Shown piece by piece: positions 8,618 through 17,922 of a stretch of 63,266 bases of DNA. The stretch is from Bacteroidales bacterium (GTDB taxonomy: Bacteria > Bacteroidota > Bacteroidia > Bacteroidales > VadinHA17), in contig WXFD01000016.1 in the NCBI GenBank assembly GCA_009877105.1, positions 1-63,266 of the forward strand, read 5' to 3'. The notes beneath the pieces were generated by a model. The model ran no database searches. It saw only the letters and a program-made list of their open reading frames with translations, and was not told the origin of the DNA. The position numbers were made by a program, and so were the translations under genes. The stretch's first letter is position 1; each line of letters opens with the position of its first letter.

Positions 8618-10165
8618 CTATTTATTGTGTGCTTTAAGGGCATCTGTCTGCTCCTGTATACTGACACTTCTCAATAACCTGGCAGTTTCTGTTAGGAATT
8701 CATGCCTTTCAAGAAGCTGTTTCTGGGTTTCTTCCCATCCTTCCTTTCCGATCTCAAGGCCATGCTCGGTTCTCTCTTTCAACAGCCTGTCACTCAGCCG
8801 AATGTAATCATTGCGGCCGAGATATTCATATCTTGCATCATGAAGTATTCTGTCGGCCATGGTATTATAAATCTCATTATATGAATTCCTGATAAGTAAC
8901 CTCGACTCGTTCACCAGCTCTGCATCGAGACTGTAACGCGGCAGGATCTCATCCATAAATGACAGGCTGGCTGCTTCGGGATTTTCATAATCGGTGATAT
9001 AACCCGTAATCAGAAAGAGTGAAGCCAGTTTAAGCACGAAAAAAGTCTTCTCAGGAACCTGCTCTGAGCGGCAGATCAGCTCAACCTGTGCAACAATACT
9101 CTTTGCCATCGTAAGATTATGAAAATAGAGATTGGGGGGAGCATCGTCAGTAAACAGCCTTATCACGGCTTCTTCAACATCCTCCAGCCTGATCAGCTGC
9201 ATGCGGAACAGGAACATATCATTCGGCAGTCCGGATTCATTTCGCAATTCCGGAACTATTCCCTCAACAAAGTACATATCCACTTCGCCTTTATACTTAA
9301 CCGGCATTCTTCCCCGGTGTTTACAATCAAAAAAGTCCTTTACAAATTCATACGTGGTTCCTGAAATATTAATTTTCCCGGGCTCGCCCGATGATTCCAT
9401 CCGGCTTGCAGTGTTCACTGTATCTCCCCAGATATCGTACGAAAGTTTTTTCTGACCCACAACTCCTGCTATCACCGTCCCGGTGTGTATGCCGATCCGG
9501 ATATCCCAGTATTTGCTTCCTCCCGATACTGATTCAGCCTTAAGCTTTCCCATGTAATTTTGCATCTCCATCGCTGCCAGTATCACCTTTACCGGATTTG
9601 CCCTGTCTTTTTCCGGAATCCCTCCTGCACACATATAAGCATCGCCAATGGTCTTGATCTTTTCAATTTTGTATTTGTCAACAACGGAGTCGAAATGAAA
9701 AAAGAATTTGTCAAGCTCATCTATCAGCACCTCAGGGTTCATCTCCTCAGCGATCCGGGTAAATCCCTGGATATCCGAAAACAGGACAGTAACGAAATTA
9801 TACTTGACCTTTGCAGCTTTTCCGGTTGATTTAATTTCCTCTGCCGTATTTTTTGGCAGAACATTTGCAAGGAGGGCATCTGTTTTGTCTTTTTCGGCAA
9901 TAAGGTCGGCCGCCCTGATGCTTAAAAGCTGTTCCAGCCTTTGCTTTTTGGCGGCAAACTGATTCCTTAGAAAGAAATAGATCCCCGTGACCAGAAGAAT
10001 CAACAGCAGAAGGACAATAATAACCATGAGTTTGGAAAAGCACCAGGATTCCGGGGGCGGATCCTGCAGTGTGAATGCTCTGGCCCGCAACAATGAAGGC
10101 ATCCCTGAAAAGAGCAAAATTGTCAGCAGAAAATACCTCAACCGCAAAATAAATTGTTCCTGCAC
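8618..10165 (-). CDS. Membrane class III adenylate/guanylate cyclase with degenerate HD domain
   Basis: 515 residues. Two N-terminal hydrophobic stretches (about 10-30 and 45-67), then a short coiled coil and a class III cyclase domain (about 122-305). Cyclase residues are intact: metal Asp131 in LFSDIQGFT, Lys171 and Asp175 in KTIGDAYMC, substrate-selecting Asp244 in YDIWGDTVN, transition-state Asn251 and Arg255. The Lys/Asp pair favours ATP as substrate. The C-terminal 180 residues align with the HD domain of the paralogue at 13205-14608, but most metal ligands are gone: His to Met353, HD to Leu385-Ile386, GH to GY, later His pair to Pro/Ala, and the DSDLDYLG Asp to Arg; only the first His (of HN) remains. 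Inferred: makes cAMP, with the former hydrolase domain kept for regulation or binding. A -7 box lies 23 bp upstream of the ATG. Confidence 0.9.
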   Translation of the reverse strand: MQEQFILRLRYFLLTILLFSGMPSLLRARAFTLQDPPPESWCFSKLMVIIVLLLLILLVTGIYFFLRNQFAAKKQRLEQLLSIRAADLIAEKDKTDALLANVLPKNTAEEIKSTGKAAKVKYNFVTVLFSDIQGFTRIAEEMNPEVLIDELDKFFFHFDSVVDKYKIEKIKTIGDAYMCAGGIPEKDRANPVKVILAAMEMQNYMGKLKAESVSGGSKYWDIRIGIHTGTVIAGVVGQKKLSYDIWGDTVNTASRMESSGEPGKINISGTTYEFVKDFFDCKHRGRMPVKYKGEVDMYFVEGIVPELRNESGLPNDMFLFRMQLIRLEDVEEAVIRLFTDDAPPNLYFHNLTMAKSIVAQVELICRSEQVPEKTFFVLKLASLFLITGYITDYENPEAASLSFMDEILPRYSLDAELVNESRLLIRNSYNEIYNTMADRILHDARYEYLGRNDYIRLSDRLLKERTEHGLEIGKEGWEETQKQLLERHEFLTETARLLRSVSIQEQTDALKAHNK

Positions 10166-10187
10166 TATCTGATTCCTGTTTCTAATC

Positions 10188-10195
10188 CAAATGTA
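10188..10195 (-). promoter_or_regulatory. -7 box TACATTTG for the membrane cyclase gene
   Basis: Perfect TAnnTTTG on the minus strand, 23 bp upstream of the cyclase ATG at 10165. No TTG at the ideal -33 position. Confidence 0.4.
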
Positions 10196-10313
10196 TCAAT
10201 TAACTTTCAATCTTCATACAGTGTTTATCACTGCCGGGTATTCATTACCGGGACAATGCAGCCTCCGGCCGGGGCTTTTTTTTAGTAATATTGCAAACGG
10301 ATAAACCCACAAT

Positions 10314-10913
10314 ATGGACATTGTATTCGCCACAAACAACAGGCATAAACTCACCGAAATCAATAATCTGATCGGTAAAAGTTTCTGTCTTCTCAGCCTG
10401 GCTGACATCAACCTTGATAATGATATCCCGGAAAACAATCCGACCATCGAAGAAAATGCGCTTTTCAAGGCCTGGTACGTGTACAGGGCAACAGGGCGCA
10501 ATGTTTTTGCGGATGATACCGGCCTGGAAGTGGATGCACTGGGCGGAGAACCCGGAGTCCATTCAGCCAGATTCGCAGGTGAGAACAAAAACTCTGATGC
10601 AAATATCGATAAACTGCTGGCTCTCCTTGGTGACCATAAAAACCGCAGAGCGAGATTCCGGACCATTATTGCCCTGATCTTTAACGGCGCTGAATATCTT
10701 TTTGAAGGGATTGCGGAGGGCACGATAATCAAGAGCCGGAGGGGAAGGGACGGGTTTGGCTATGATCCGGTTTTTATACCCGACGGATATGATGTTACTT
10801 TTGCCGAGATGACCCTGCAGGAAAAAAATAAGATCTCACACCGGGCCATTGCATTTGAGAAGCTCAGGGTATTTTTAAACGGCATTCCGGAAGCCGGTCA
10901 CGATGAAACCTAA
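10314..10913 (+). CDS. rdgB: Non-canonical purine NTP pyrophosphatase (RdgB/HAM1)
   Basis: 199 residues, family length. It hydrolyses dITP, XTP and related damaged purine nucleotides to monophosphates, keeping them out of DNA and RNA. Motifs seen: N-terminal FATNNRHKLTEI, NALFKAWYVY, FADDTGLEVDALGGEPGVHSAR cut into its two halves (ADDTGLEVDAL, GEPGVHSARFAG), and GRDGFGYDPVFIPDG. It is followed 14 bp later by porZ, so the two are probably cotranscribed. Cytosolic. A GC stem followed by eight T's lies just upstream (10252-10275), of unclear role. Confidence 0.95.
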   Translation: MDIVFATNNRHKLTEINNLIGKSFCLLSLADINLDNDIPENNPTIEENALFKAWYVYRATGRNVFADDTGLEVDALGGEPGVHSARFAGENKNSDANIDKLLALLGDHKNRRARFRTIIALIFNGAEYLFEGIAEGTIIKSRRGRDGFGYDPVFIPDGYDVTFAEMTLQEKNKISHRAIAFEKLRVFLNGIPEAGHDET

Positions 10914-10927
10914 GGATCAGGGTCATA

Positions 10928-13204
10928 ATGAGAATTTTGTATTTTTTTTCGGGATTTATTATCAGTTTTTCGGCTCTGTATGGACAGCCGCCGGTAGGAG
11001 CATGGACCGATCACCTGGATTATGGTTCTGCAGTACAGCTTGCTGTCAGTCCGTCAAAAATATATGCCTCAACAGGTGAAGCGCTGATTATCTACAACAA
11101 AGAGTTCAGTGAGCTTACAAAATTGTCAACCGTGAACGGTCTCACGGAAACAGGCATAAGCTGTATTGCATGGTCGGATGATAGTGATTTGCTCATCGTT
11201 GCATATAAAAGTGCCAACATTGATCTTTTATCCGGGAACACGATTTATAATATCCCCGAGATTATGTTCGGAACTGCCGGGGAAATTTCAATACAACGGA
11301 TCAGGACATCTGGCCGCTACGCATATCTTGCAACTGATTACGGCATAATTGTCATCGACCTTATCCGCCGGGAGATCCGTGATACATGGAAGCCCGGGTC
11401 CGATTCAGGCGGCAACAGGGTATATGATGTAGCCACAGGGAATGGACTGATTTATGCAGCAACGGAAAACGGTGTCTGGTATGGTGAATTAGCAAACACC
11501 GGATTGTCGTATTTCGGAAACTGGAAACAGGTAACCGGTTTACCGGAATTACGGTCAAACCTGCTGATCTATTCAGGAGGCAGGCTCTATGCCAATTATC
11601 CCATGCAGTTCCCGGAAGGCGATCAGGTTTATTCGGCTGGTTCAGACGTGTATCTGTTCTCATCTTCAGCAGGCATACAAAACCGCTCATTTGACGCGGC
11701 GCCGGGAGGCTTCAGTATTGCCTCAGGGGAAATGGCAAGAGTTTACAATACGGCAGGAGCCCTTATTAACAGTATCCGTTCGTACGGCTGGGGAAATCCT
11801 GATATCTGCCAGGCAATAATCGATGCCGGCGATGCCTGGATAGCAGACAAAACGCACGGACTTGTGCATGGGGCAGGTATGACTGACTTCAGGAAATTCA
11901 CCCTGCCGGGACCTGCCTCCGACAAGGTTGTAAATATAACGACCCTTAATGGCACGACACTCATCTGCGCTGGCGGAACTGACGGTTCATGGGAAGAACT
12001 GGGAAGGGATTTCCAGGTTTCCATCCATGCAAAGGGCAGCTTTTCCAACATTATTTCAGGAAATGCAAAAGATGCAATGAGATGCTGCTTCGATCCGTCC
12101 GACCACAGCCATTTTTTTGTATCATCATGGGGGCACGGACTGTTTGAATACAGGAATAATCTGATGATCAATCACTATCACAGTGGTAATTCGCCACTGG
12201 GCGATGGTGCGGGAACAGATCCTGCGGCCATGCTATGCGGAATGACATTTGACAGGGATGGCAATCTCTGGATGGTGCAGGGCCATTCAGCCTCTGGGGT
12301 AAAGGTTCTCACGGCTGACGGAAAATGGATCATATTTCCCTGCCAGATCAATACCAGAGTTCCAGGCGATATAATTGCCGCTCCGGACGGGAACAAATGG
12401 ATTATCCAGCCAAAACTGAACAGCCTGTTCATTATTGATGATAACAACACTCCAGGGCTGTTATCAGATGACAGGTATCTTCAGCTCCCCGTCAGGGACA
12501 CTGAAGGTAATTACTTCAGTGTCTTTTCATTAAACAAGGATCTCGAAGGAAATATATGGGCAGGGACCGACAAGGGGCCGCTTGTTTATTTCAATACTGA
12601 AAACATCTTCGAAAAAAGCCCGGCAGCCTACAGGATAAAGATCTCAAGGGATGATGGTTCGGGGCTGGCTGATTATCTGCTTGGAACAGAAACCATCACT
12701 TCCATTGCTGTTGACGGCGCTAACAGAAAATGGCTTGGAACATCAGGTTCAGGCGCTTATCTATTATCTCCTGACGGCGGCAAGGTTCTGAAAACCTTCA
12801 ACAAGAGCAATTCTCCGTTATTTTCTGATTCAATTGCAACTATAGCTGTGGATAACCGTACCGGAGAGGTCTGGTTTGGTACCGCAGGAGGCATTCTTTC
12901 AGTGAGGGAGACAGCTACGTCCGGCGGACAGGAATTCACAGGGGTTTATTCATTTCCCAATCCTGTAAGGGAAGATTTTTCCGGTAATGTTACAATTACA
13001 GGATTAATGAAAGACACAAACGTAAAAATCACTGATGTGAGCGGTAATCTTGTTTTTGAAACCACCTCCACCGGAGGCCAGGCTTCATGGGATCTGAAAA
13101 CCTTTAACGGAAAGCGTGTAGTAACGGGGGTTTATCTCGTTTTTTGCAGCAGTGCTGACGGGTCACAGTCGTGCACAACCAGGATCCTGGTTATCAGCCG
13201 GTGA
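10928..13204 (+). CDS. porZ: Type IX secretion system protein PorZ-like beta-propeller with T9SS sorting tail
   Basis: 758 residues. A signal peptide ends near residue 19 (SALYGQPP). Residues 20-660 form repeated propeller blades of the two-component-regulator type (GNLWMVQGH, GNIWAGTDKG, RKWLGTSGSG, GEVWFGTAGG). The last 80 residues are a Por secretion tail: YSFPNPVREDFSG, then VKITDVSGNLVFE, then GVYLVF. PorZ is a surface component of the T9SS attachment complex in Porphyromonas. The N-terminal GAWTDHLDYGSAVQLA and the KIYASTGEALIIYNK stretch fit PorZ. The gene follows rdgB by 14 bp and ends exactly where the convergent cyclase/HD gene ends (stop codons adjacent at 13204/13205). A generic T9SS-exported propeller is the alternative. 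Confidence 0.85.
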   Translation: MRILYFFSGFIISFSALYGQPPVGAWTDHLDYGSAVQLAVSPSKIYASTGEALIIYNKEFSELTKLSTVNGLTETGISCIAWSDDSDLLIVAYKSANIDLLSGNTIYNIPEIMFGTAGEISIQRIRTSGRYAYLATDYGIIVIDLIRREIRDTWKPGSDSGGNRVYDVATGNGLIYAATENGVWYGELANTGLSYFGNWKQVTGLPELRSNLLIYSGGRLYANYPMQFPEGDQVYSAGSDVYLFSSSAGIQNRSFDAAPGGFSIASGEMARVYNTAGALINSIRSYGWGNPDICQAIIDAGDAWIADKTHGLVHGAGMTDFRKFTLPGPASDKVVNITTLNGTTLICAGGTDGSWEELGRDFQVSIHAKGSFSNIISGNAKDAMRCCFDPSDHSHFFVSSWGHGLFEYRNNLMINHYHSGNSPLGDGAGTDPAAMLCGMTFDRDGNLWMVQGHSASGVKVLTADGKWIIFPCQINTRVPGDIIAAPDGNKWIIQPKLNSLFIIDDNNTPGLLSDDRYLQLPVRDTEGNYFSVFSLNKDLEGNIWAGTDKGPLVYFNTENIFEKSPAAYRIKISRDDGSGLADYLLGTETITSIAVDGANRKWLGTSGSGAYLLSPDGGKVLKTFNKSNSPLFSDSIATIAVDNRTGEVWFGTAGGILSVRETATSGGQEFTGVYSFPNPVREDFSGNVTITGLMKDTNVKITDVSGNLVFETTSTGGQASWDLKTFNGKRVVTGVYLVFCSSADGSQSCTTRILVISR

Positions 13205-14608
13205 TCAGTCATGTATCAGGCTCCTGATCCTCTCTATCTGAAGCTGCTTGTTCACTTCCCGCAGGCTTCTTGCCGTCCTTGTGAAATACTGATGTCCCGA
13301 GATGAATTTAACCTGCAATTTGTTCCATTCATTGATCTCCGTCATTTTATTCCTGGCCCTGAGTTCTTCAAAAAGCATATTTGAAACAGGGATAAAATCA
13401 CTTCTGCCCAGGTAGTCAAGATCTGAATCACAGATAATTTCCTCGAGAAGGTCAGCCGGTTCGGGAGGGAGCCTGGTTGCCATTATTATCGAACAAATGC
13501 GTTCTATCTGGGCGGATGTGTAATTGTATCGCGGCAGAATTTCTTCAGCCATCCTTGCACTGTGCATTTCATGTTCATCATAGGAAACAATATGTCCTGC
13601 ATCATGAAAAAGAGCTGCTGTCTTAAGCAAAAGGATTTCCTCATCAGAACAGCCCTCTGCCCAGCCTATCAGCTCCACTTCCGTTACCACATCAACTGTA
13701 TGCTTCACGTTGTGATAGAAAAGAAACGGCGGAAGTTCCCTTTCAAGTTTATCAAGTATCATTTCCTGAATATCGGTGAACTGGATAAGGCCGAATTTTA
13801 TCCTGAACAGATCATTGGGAATCATTCCTTTTGCGTCAACCGACAATCCGGGTTTCAACCCTGTAACCCCGAAAAGATCAAGATGACCCTTGTACTTGAC
13901 CGGCAGCCTCCCCGAATATTCACAAACAAACAATTCTTTAACCAGTTCGCAGGTCATTATCGATATCAATATGCTTTGATCATCTGATACGGTCACAATT
14001 CTGCTGGCATTGTTAACTGTATCTCCCTTAATCTCATAACTGATCTTCTTCTTGCCGGTCACAGTTGCCAGAACGGGTCCGGTGTGAATGCCGGTCTTCA
14101 GCTGCCAGATCTTTCTGCCATTCCCTCTTTTCCGGGCCTCGAACCGGTCGAGAAAGTTTTTCATCTCAACAGCAGCCAGAACTACAATGACAGGGTTGGT
14201 AATGTTCTTTTCAGGAATGCCTCCGGCACACATGAAAGTATCACCAATTGTTTTGATTTTCACAATCCCCGATCTCTCTGCTATTGCGCCGAATTCCATG
14301 AGGATCTCATCAAGCTCATCCATATAGGAAAAGGAATCATGTTCTTCGAGACCAGGGTCGGAGCACCGTAATTCGGCAAAAAGCACTGTAGCCATATCGA
14401 ACTTCAGGGACTTCTCACGCGCTTCTTCTTTAACTGCCTGAACCAGAGAACTGTCTTGAGGTATCTGTCCATTTTTCAGTTTCTCCAACTGCCGGGTCAG
14501 GTTTTCAATCTGCTTTTCGAGTTTTTTAATAAGATCATCCTGTTCCTGGTTTTGCCTGGCAAGCCTGGCTATTCGTCTTATCAGTTCCTCATTGTCTGCG
14601 GCGATCAT
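13205..14608 (-). CDS. Soluble cyclase-like domain fused to intact HD phosphodiesterase-like domain
   Basis: 467 residues, no membrane segment. Residues 5-48 form a coiled coil. A class III cyclase-like domain follows (about 70-250), but the first metal Asp is replaced by Glu79 (VLFAELRCS, and the usual GFT is missing) and the substrate-selecting Asp by Glu192 (YEIKGDTVN). Lys119, Asp123, Asn199 and Arg203 remain. Residues about 290-460 are an HD domain with all expected ligands: His299 and His303 in YHNVKHT, His335-Asp336 in ALFHDAGH, His346/His349, and Asp394/Asp396 in CDSDLDYLG. The HN-x2-H and HD pattern resembles class I cyclic nucleotide phosphodiesterases. Inferred: hydrolyses a cyclic nucleotide, with the cyclase domain weakened or regulatory. 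Paralogue of 8618-10165. Convergent with porZ, no gap. Confidence 0.88.
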   Translation of the reverse strand: MIAADNEELIRRIARLARQNQEQDDLIKKLEKQIENLTRQLEKLKNGQIPQDSSLVQAVKEEAREKSLKFDMATVLFAELRCSDPGLEEHDSFSYMDELDEILMEFGAIAERSGIVKIKTIGDTFMCAGGIPEKNITNPVIVVLAAVEMKNFLDRFEARKRGNGRKIWQLKTGIHTGPVLATVTGKKKISYEIKGDTVNNASRIVTVSDDQSILISIMTCELVKELFVCEYSGRLPVKYKGHLDLFGVTGLKPGLSVDAKGMIPNDLFRIKFGLIQFTDIQEMILDKLERELPPFLFYHNVKHTVDVVTEVELIGWAEGCSDEEILLLKTAALFHDAGHIVSYDEHEMHSARMAEEILPRYNYTSAQIERICSIIMATRLPPEPADLLEEIICDSDLDYLGRSDFIPVSNMLFEELRARNKMTEINEWNKLQVKFISGHQYFTRTARSLREVNKQLQIERIRSLIHD

Positions 14609-14619
14609 GATCCTTTTGA

Positions 14620-14650
14620 TTGGCAGGTAAATATAATAATTTTATATTTG
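14620..14650 (+). promoter_or_regulatory. Promoter of recO (TTG-N20-TATATTTG)
   Basis: TTG at 14620-14622 and TATATTTG at 14643-14650 with a 20-bp spacer, a full match to the Bacteroidota sigma-A consensus. The recO ATG at 14669 lies 18 bp beyond the -7 box, which supports that start over the longer in-frame one at 14456. Confidence 0.7.
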
Positions 14651-14668
14651 AGTCTGACTTTTGCTGAC

Positions 14669-15394
14669 ATGCTGCTGAAGACAAAGTGTATTATACTTCA
14701 TCATACCAGGTATTCAGATTCCGGATTGATTTTGCAGGCTTACACCCGTGAAGCAGGTCGGCTTTCGTTCATGGTGAAAGGAATGAGAAGCAAGGGATCC
14801 GGAAAGCACAATGTGCTTTTTCAGACAATGTCGATGCTGGAGGTGATCCTTTATTACAAGGAATCAGGCAGCATTCAGCTTCTTAAGGAATTCTCGGTTT
14901 CATACATCCCTTCGGGGATATTCACCGACATAAGGAAAAGTTCCATTGCCGTATTCATTGGCGAGGTCCTCAGCCAGGTATTAAAGGAAGAGACTCAGAA
15001 TTATGAATTGTATGATCATCTGGAAAACTCTCTGAAATACCTCAGCGAGAGCAGCGCCGGCTTTTCAAACTTCCATATTGCGTTCCTGATCGGGCTCAGC
15101 AGCTATCTTGGATTTGAACCCGGTAAAAGAACTTCCCCGGAGAAGAAATTTTTCGATCTCGTCGACGGCAGGTTTGTGACAATGCCGCCAGCCCACGGAA
15201 ACTACGCCAATGAAGAGATATCCGGCATTCTTGCCAGTTTTTTTTCAGCCTCCTACGGATCAATGAGCAGCATACCCCTGACCGGATCACTAAGAAATGA
15301 GATCCTGGAAACAATAATAAAATATTATTCCATTCACCTTCCGTTGTTCAGGAAGATAAAGTCGCTGCAGGTCCTGAAGGAGATTTTCGGTTGA
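14669..15394 (+). CDS. recO: DNA repair protein RecO
   Basis: 241 residues from ATG 14669 (MLLKTKCIILHHTRYSDSG); an open frame extends upstream into the divergent cyclase gene but a promoter lies just before this ATG. RecO loads RecA with RecR and anneals single strands in gap repair. Seen: N-terminal OB-fold signature (IILHHTRYSDSGLIL, AGRLSFMVKGMR) and the helical C-terminal part with IAFLIGLSSYLGFEPG. The zinc-binding cysteines of some RecO proteins are absent, as is usual in Bacteroidota. Divergent from the cyclase/HD gene, monocistronic or cotranscribed with the GH3-family gene 60 bp downstream. Confidence 0.92.
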   Translation: MLLKTKCIILHHTRYSDSGLILQAYTREAGRLSFMVKGMRSKGSGKHNVLFQTMSMLEVILYYKESGSIQLLKEFSVSYIPSGIFTDIRKSSIAVFIGEVLSQVLKEETQNYELYDHLENSLKYLSESSAGFSNFHIAFLIGLSSYLGFEPGKRTSPEKKFFDLVDGRFVTMPPAHGNYANEEISGILASFFSASYGSMSSIPLTGSLRNEILETIIKYYSIHLPLFRKIKSLQVLKEIFG

Positions 15395-15454
15395 TGTGCG
15401 ATTTATCCATGGGATATTTTTAACTATCTTTAGCATTCAAGCCCCAGTGTTTTT

Positions 15455-16987
15455 ATGCCATTTTTGCCTTCAATAGTAAAGTTGCTGAATGCCAACCGGA
15501 TAAAACAAATAGAACATTTCAGGAAACATCCGGTGGATGTACAGAACCAGGTCCTTCTCAGGATAATTGAAACCGCCATCCCCACAGAATGGGGCAGAAA
15601 GTATTCTTTTCAGTCGATACGATCGTATACTGATTTTCAGTCGCGCGTTCCGGTGACAAACTATGAGGAACTATTGCCATATATTGAAAGGATGCGAAGG
15701 GGAGAAAAGAATATAGCCTGGCCGGGAGAAATAAAATGGTTCGCAAAAAGTTCCGGGACAACCTCTTCAAAGAGCAAGTTCATCCCCATAAGCAAGGAAT
15801 CACTCTGGGGTTGTCATTATCAGGCTGCCAAGGATATACTAACCCTGTATGCCGTTAATAATCCGGAAACAAAGGTATTTACAGGCAAGGCGCTCACCCT
15901 GGGCGGCAGCAACAGGATAAACATGTCGGATAACAAGTCAATATACGGTGACCTTTCAGCGGTGCTGATCTGGAATGCGCCTTTCTACATAGAATTTGTA
16001 AGGACACCCCGGCAGGAAATAGCCCTTATTGAGGATTTTGAGCAGAAACTTGAACTGATCACCAAAACGACCGTAAGTCAGAATGTCACAAGCCTGTCAG
16101 GTGTCCCGTCATGGTACCTGACACTTATCAGGCACGTGCTTGCGTATACGGGAAAATCAAATCTGCTCGAAGTATGGCCCAACCTTGAAGTGTTCTTTCA
16201 CGGCGGGATCAGCTTCACCCCCTACAGGGAGATTTACAGGAAGCTTATCCCGGGCGGCCAGATGCATTATATGGAAACCTACAATGCATCCGAAGGTTTT
16301 TTCGGTATACAGGATGACCCCGGCAGAAGCGATATGCTGCTTATGCTCGACTATGGAATATTTTACGAATTCATTCCTGCCGACAGGCTTAAATCAGGCG
16401 AAGCACAACCATGCCCGCTTACTGAAGTAAAGGAAGGCGTGAATTATGCAATTGTCATATCAACCAACGGGGGCCTCTGGAGATATCTTATTGGCGACAC
16501 AATTGTCTTTACATCCACCGATCCTTACCGATTCAGAATATCCGGACGCACACGTCATTTTATCAATGCCTTCGGCGAGGAAGTGATCGTGGAGAATGCC
16601 GACAAGGCCCTTGAAGCTGCATGCAAGGGTACCGGTGCAATAATAACGGATTATACTGCCGGCCCGGTCTATATGGGAGAAACCTCAAGGGGAACTCATG
16701 AGTGGCTCATCGAATTTGAACAATCACCTTGCGACACTGATAAGTTCACGATACTCCTCGATGAAGAACTGAAAGCGCTGAACTCAGATTATGAAGCAAA
16801 AAGGTTCAAGGATATCAACCTCGTCAGGCCGATCGTCAGGCCGGTGCCGGTCGGGACCTTCAAACTCTGGCTGAAGGAAAACAATAAGCTGGGAGGACAG
16901 AATAAGATCCCAAGGCTTTCCAATGACAGGGACTTTCTTGAAGAAATATACAAATATGCCGGATTCGGAAAAGATCCTGCCAGATAG
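15455..16987 (+). CDS. GH3-superfamily acyl-adenylating protein
   Basis: 510 residues, standard length for bacterial members of the GH3 (auxin-responsive) superfamily. These belong to the ANL adenylating fold; plant members conjugate amino acids to small carboxylic acids, while bacterial substrates are mostly unknown. Seen: the ATP-binding P-loop KSSGTTSSKSKFIP, HGGISFTPYRE, the METYNASEGFFG motif, and GLWRYLIGDT with the ribose-binding Asp. Common in Bacteroidota. Cytosolic. No neighbouring gene points to a substrate: recO is upstream and a deoxynucleoside kinase downstream. Confidence 0.85.
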   Translation: MPFLPSIVKLLNANRIKQIEHFRKHPVDVQNQVLLRIIETAIPTEWGRKYSFQSIRSYTDFQSRVPVTNYEELLPYIERMRRGEKNIAWPGEIKWFAKSSGTTSSKSKFIPISKESLWGCHYQAAKDILTLYAVNNPETKVFTGKALTLGGSNRINMSDNKSIYGDLSAVLIWNAPFYIEFVRTPRQEIALIEDFEQKLELITKTTVSQNVTSLSGVPSWYLTLIRHVLAYTGKSNLLEVWPNLEVFFHGGISFTPYREIYRKLIPGGQMHYMETYNASEGFFGIQDDPGRSDMLLMLDYGIFYEFIPADRLKSGEAQPCPLTEVKEGVNYAIVISTNGGLWRYLIGDTIVFTSTDPYRFRISGRTRHFINAFGEEVIVENADKALEAACKGTGAIITDYTAGPVYMGETSRGTHEWLIEFEQSPCDTDKFTILLDEELKALNSDYEAKRFKDINLVRPIVRPVPVGTFKLWLKENNKLGGQNKIPRLSNDRDFLEEIYKYAGFGKDPAR

Positions 16988-17161
16988 TGGCGCGGGGGCA
17001 TTCCTGGTGAAAACCGGATGCAGTATTACGGGACATATTAATAAACGCCGGTATCATGCTGCATATTAGCCGTTTGTATGGCATGCACTATAAACCTGGA
17101 AACATAAATTCAAGACTTTTTTTTATTATTTTTACAACCGGAAAAAAACAAGCATTCAACC

Positions 17162-17776
17162 ATGCATATAGCAATTGCAGGAAACATCGGATCAGGAAAA
17201 ACAACCCTCGCGGGTCTTCTGGCAAAACATTATGGATGGACGCCCCATTATGAAGATGTTGATGACAATCCATATCTGAATGATTTTTATGAGGACATGC
17301 AACGCTGGTCCTTTAATCTGCAGATATATTTTCTTAATTCAAGATTCAGCCAGATCATTGAAATAAGGAAATCGAACCAGTCAATTGTGCAGGACAGGAC
17401 CATTTACGAAGATGCATACATATTTGCCCCCAACCTGCACTCCATGGGATTGATGTCAACCCGCGACTTTGAAAACTATACTGCCCTTTTCAATCTGATG
17501 ACATCATTCCTGCAGCCTCCCGATCTGCTGTTGTACCTGAGGGCATCTGTTCCGACGCTTGTAAGCCAGATCCAGAAAAGAGGCAGGGAATATGAAAGCT
17601 CCATCAGGCTCGATTACCTGAAGCGGCTCAACGAACGGTACGAAGCCTGGGTTCAGTCATACAAACTGGGAAAGATGCTGATCATTGAGGCAGATCACTA
17701 TAATTTCCCAAACAATAACGACCATCTGAGTGAAGTGATTGACAAGATCAACGCAGAACTCCACGGGCTTTTCTGA
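17162..17776 (+). CDS. Deoxynucleoside kinase
   Basis: 204 residues, the length of the bacterial dNK/dGK family. It phosphorylates a deoxynucleoside in the salvage pathway. Seen: P-loop GNIGSGKTTL at residues 7-16, the substrate-site DRTIYEDAYIFA (DRS-type motif), and the lid arginines in QIQKRGREYE. Which nucleoside is used cannot be told from sequence. The start at 17162 is preceded by a long T-rich stretch. It is convergent with the M48 protease gene. Confidence 0.9.
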   Translation: MHIAIAGNIGSGKTTLAGLLAKHYGWTPHYEDVDDNPYLNDFYEDMQRWSFNLQIYFLNSRFSQIIEIRKSNQSIVQDRTIYEDAYIFAPNLHSMGLMSTRDFENYTALFNLMTSFLQPPDLLLYLRASVPTLVSQIQKRGREYESSIRLDYLKRLNERYEAWVQSYKLGKMLIIEADHYNFPNNNDHLSEVIDKINAELHGLF

Positions 17777-17922
17777 CTCTCATCTTACCCGTGAGCCGGA
17801 AAACCTATGGCAGATCACCGGGGGAAATCCACAGCGAACTGGGTTGCTATATATCACCGGCACCTGTCTGACAGTGGCAGTAAATATGAATTCCGGGGTT
17901 TTTGCAAGGCTTAAAAGAATAC

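Noticed and set aside
10252..10275. GC stem with T-run as terminator
   Set aside because: It faces + but no + strand gene lies upstream; may be chance or an rdgB leader feature.
14456..14668. Upstream extension of recO
   Set aside because: Overlaps the divergent cyclase gene and lies upstream of the TTG-N20-TATATTTG promoter.
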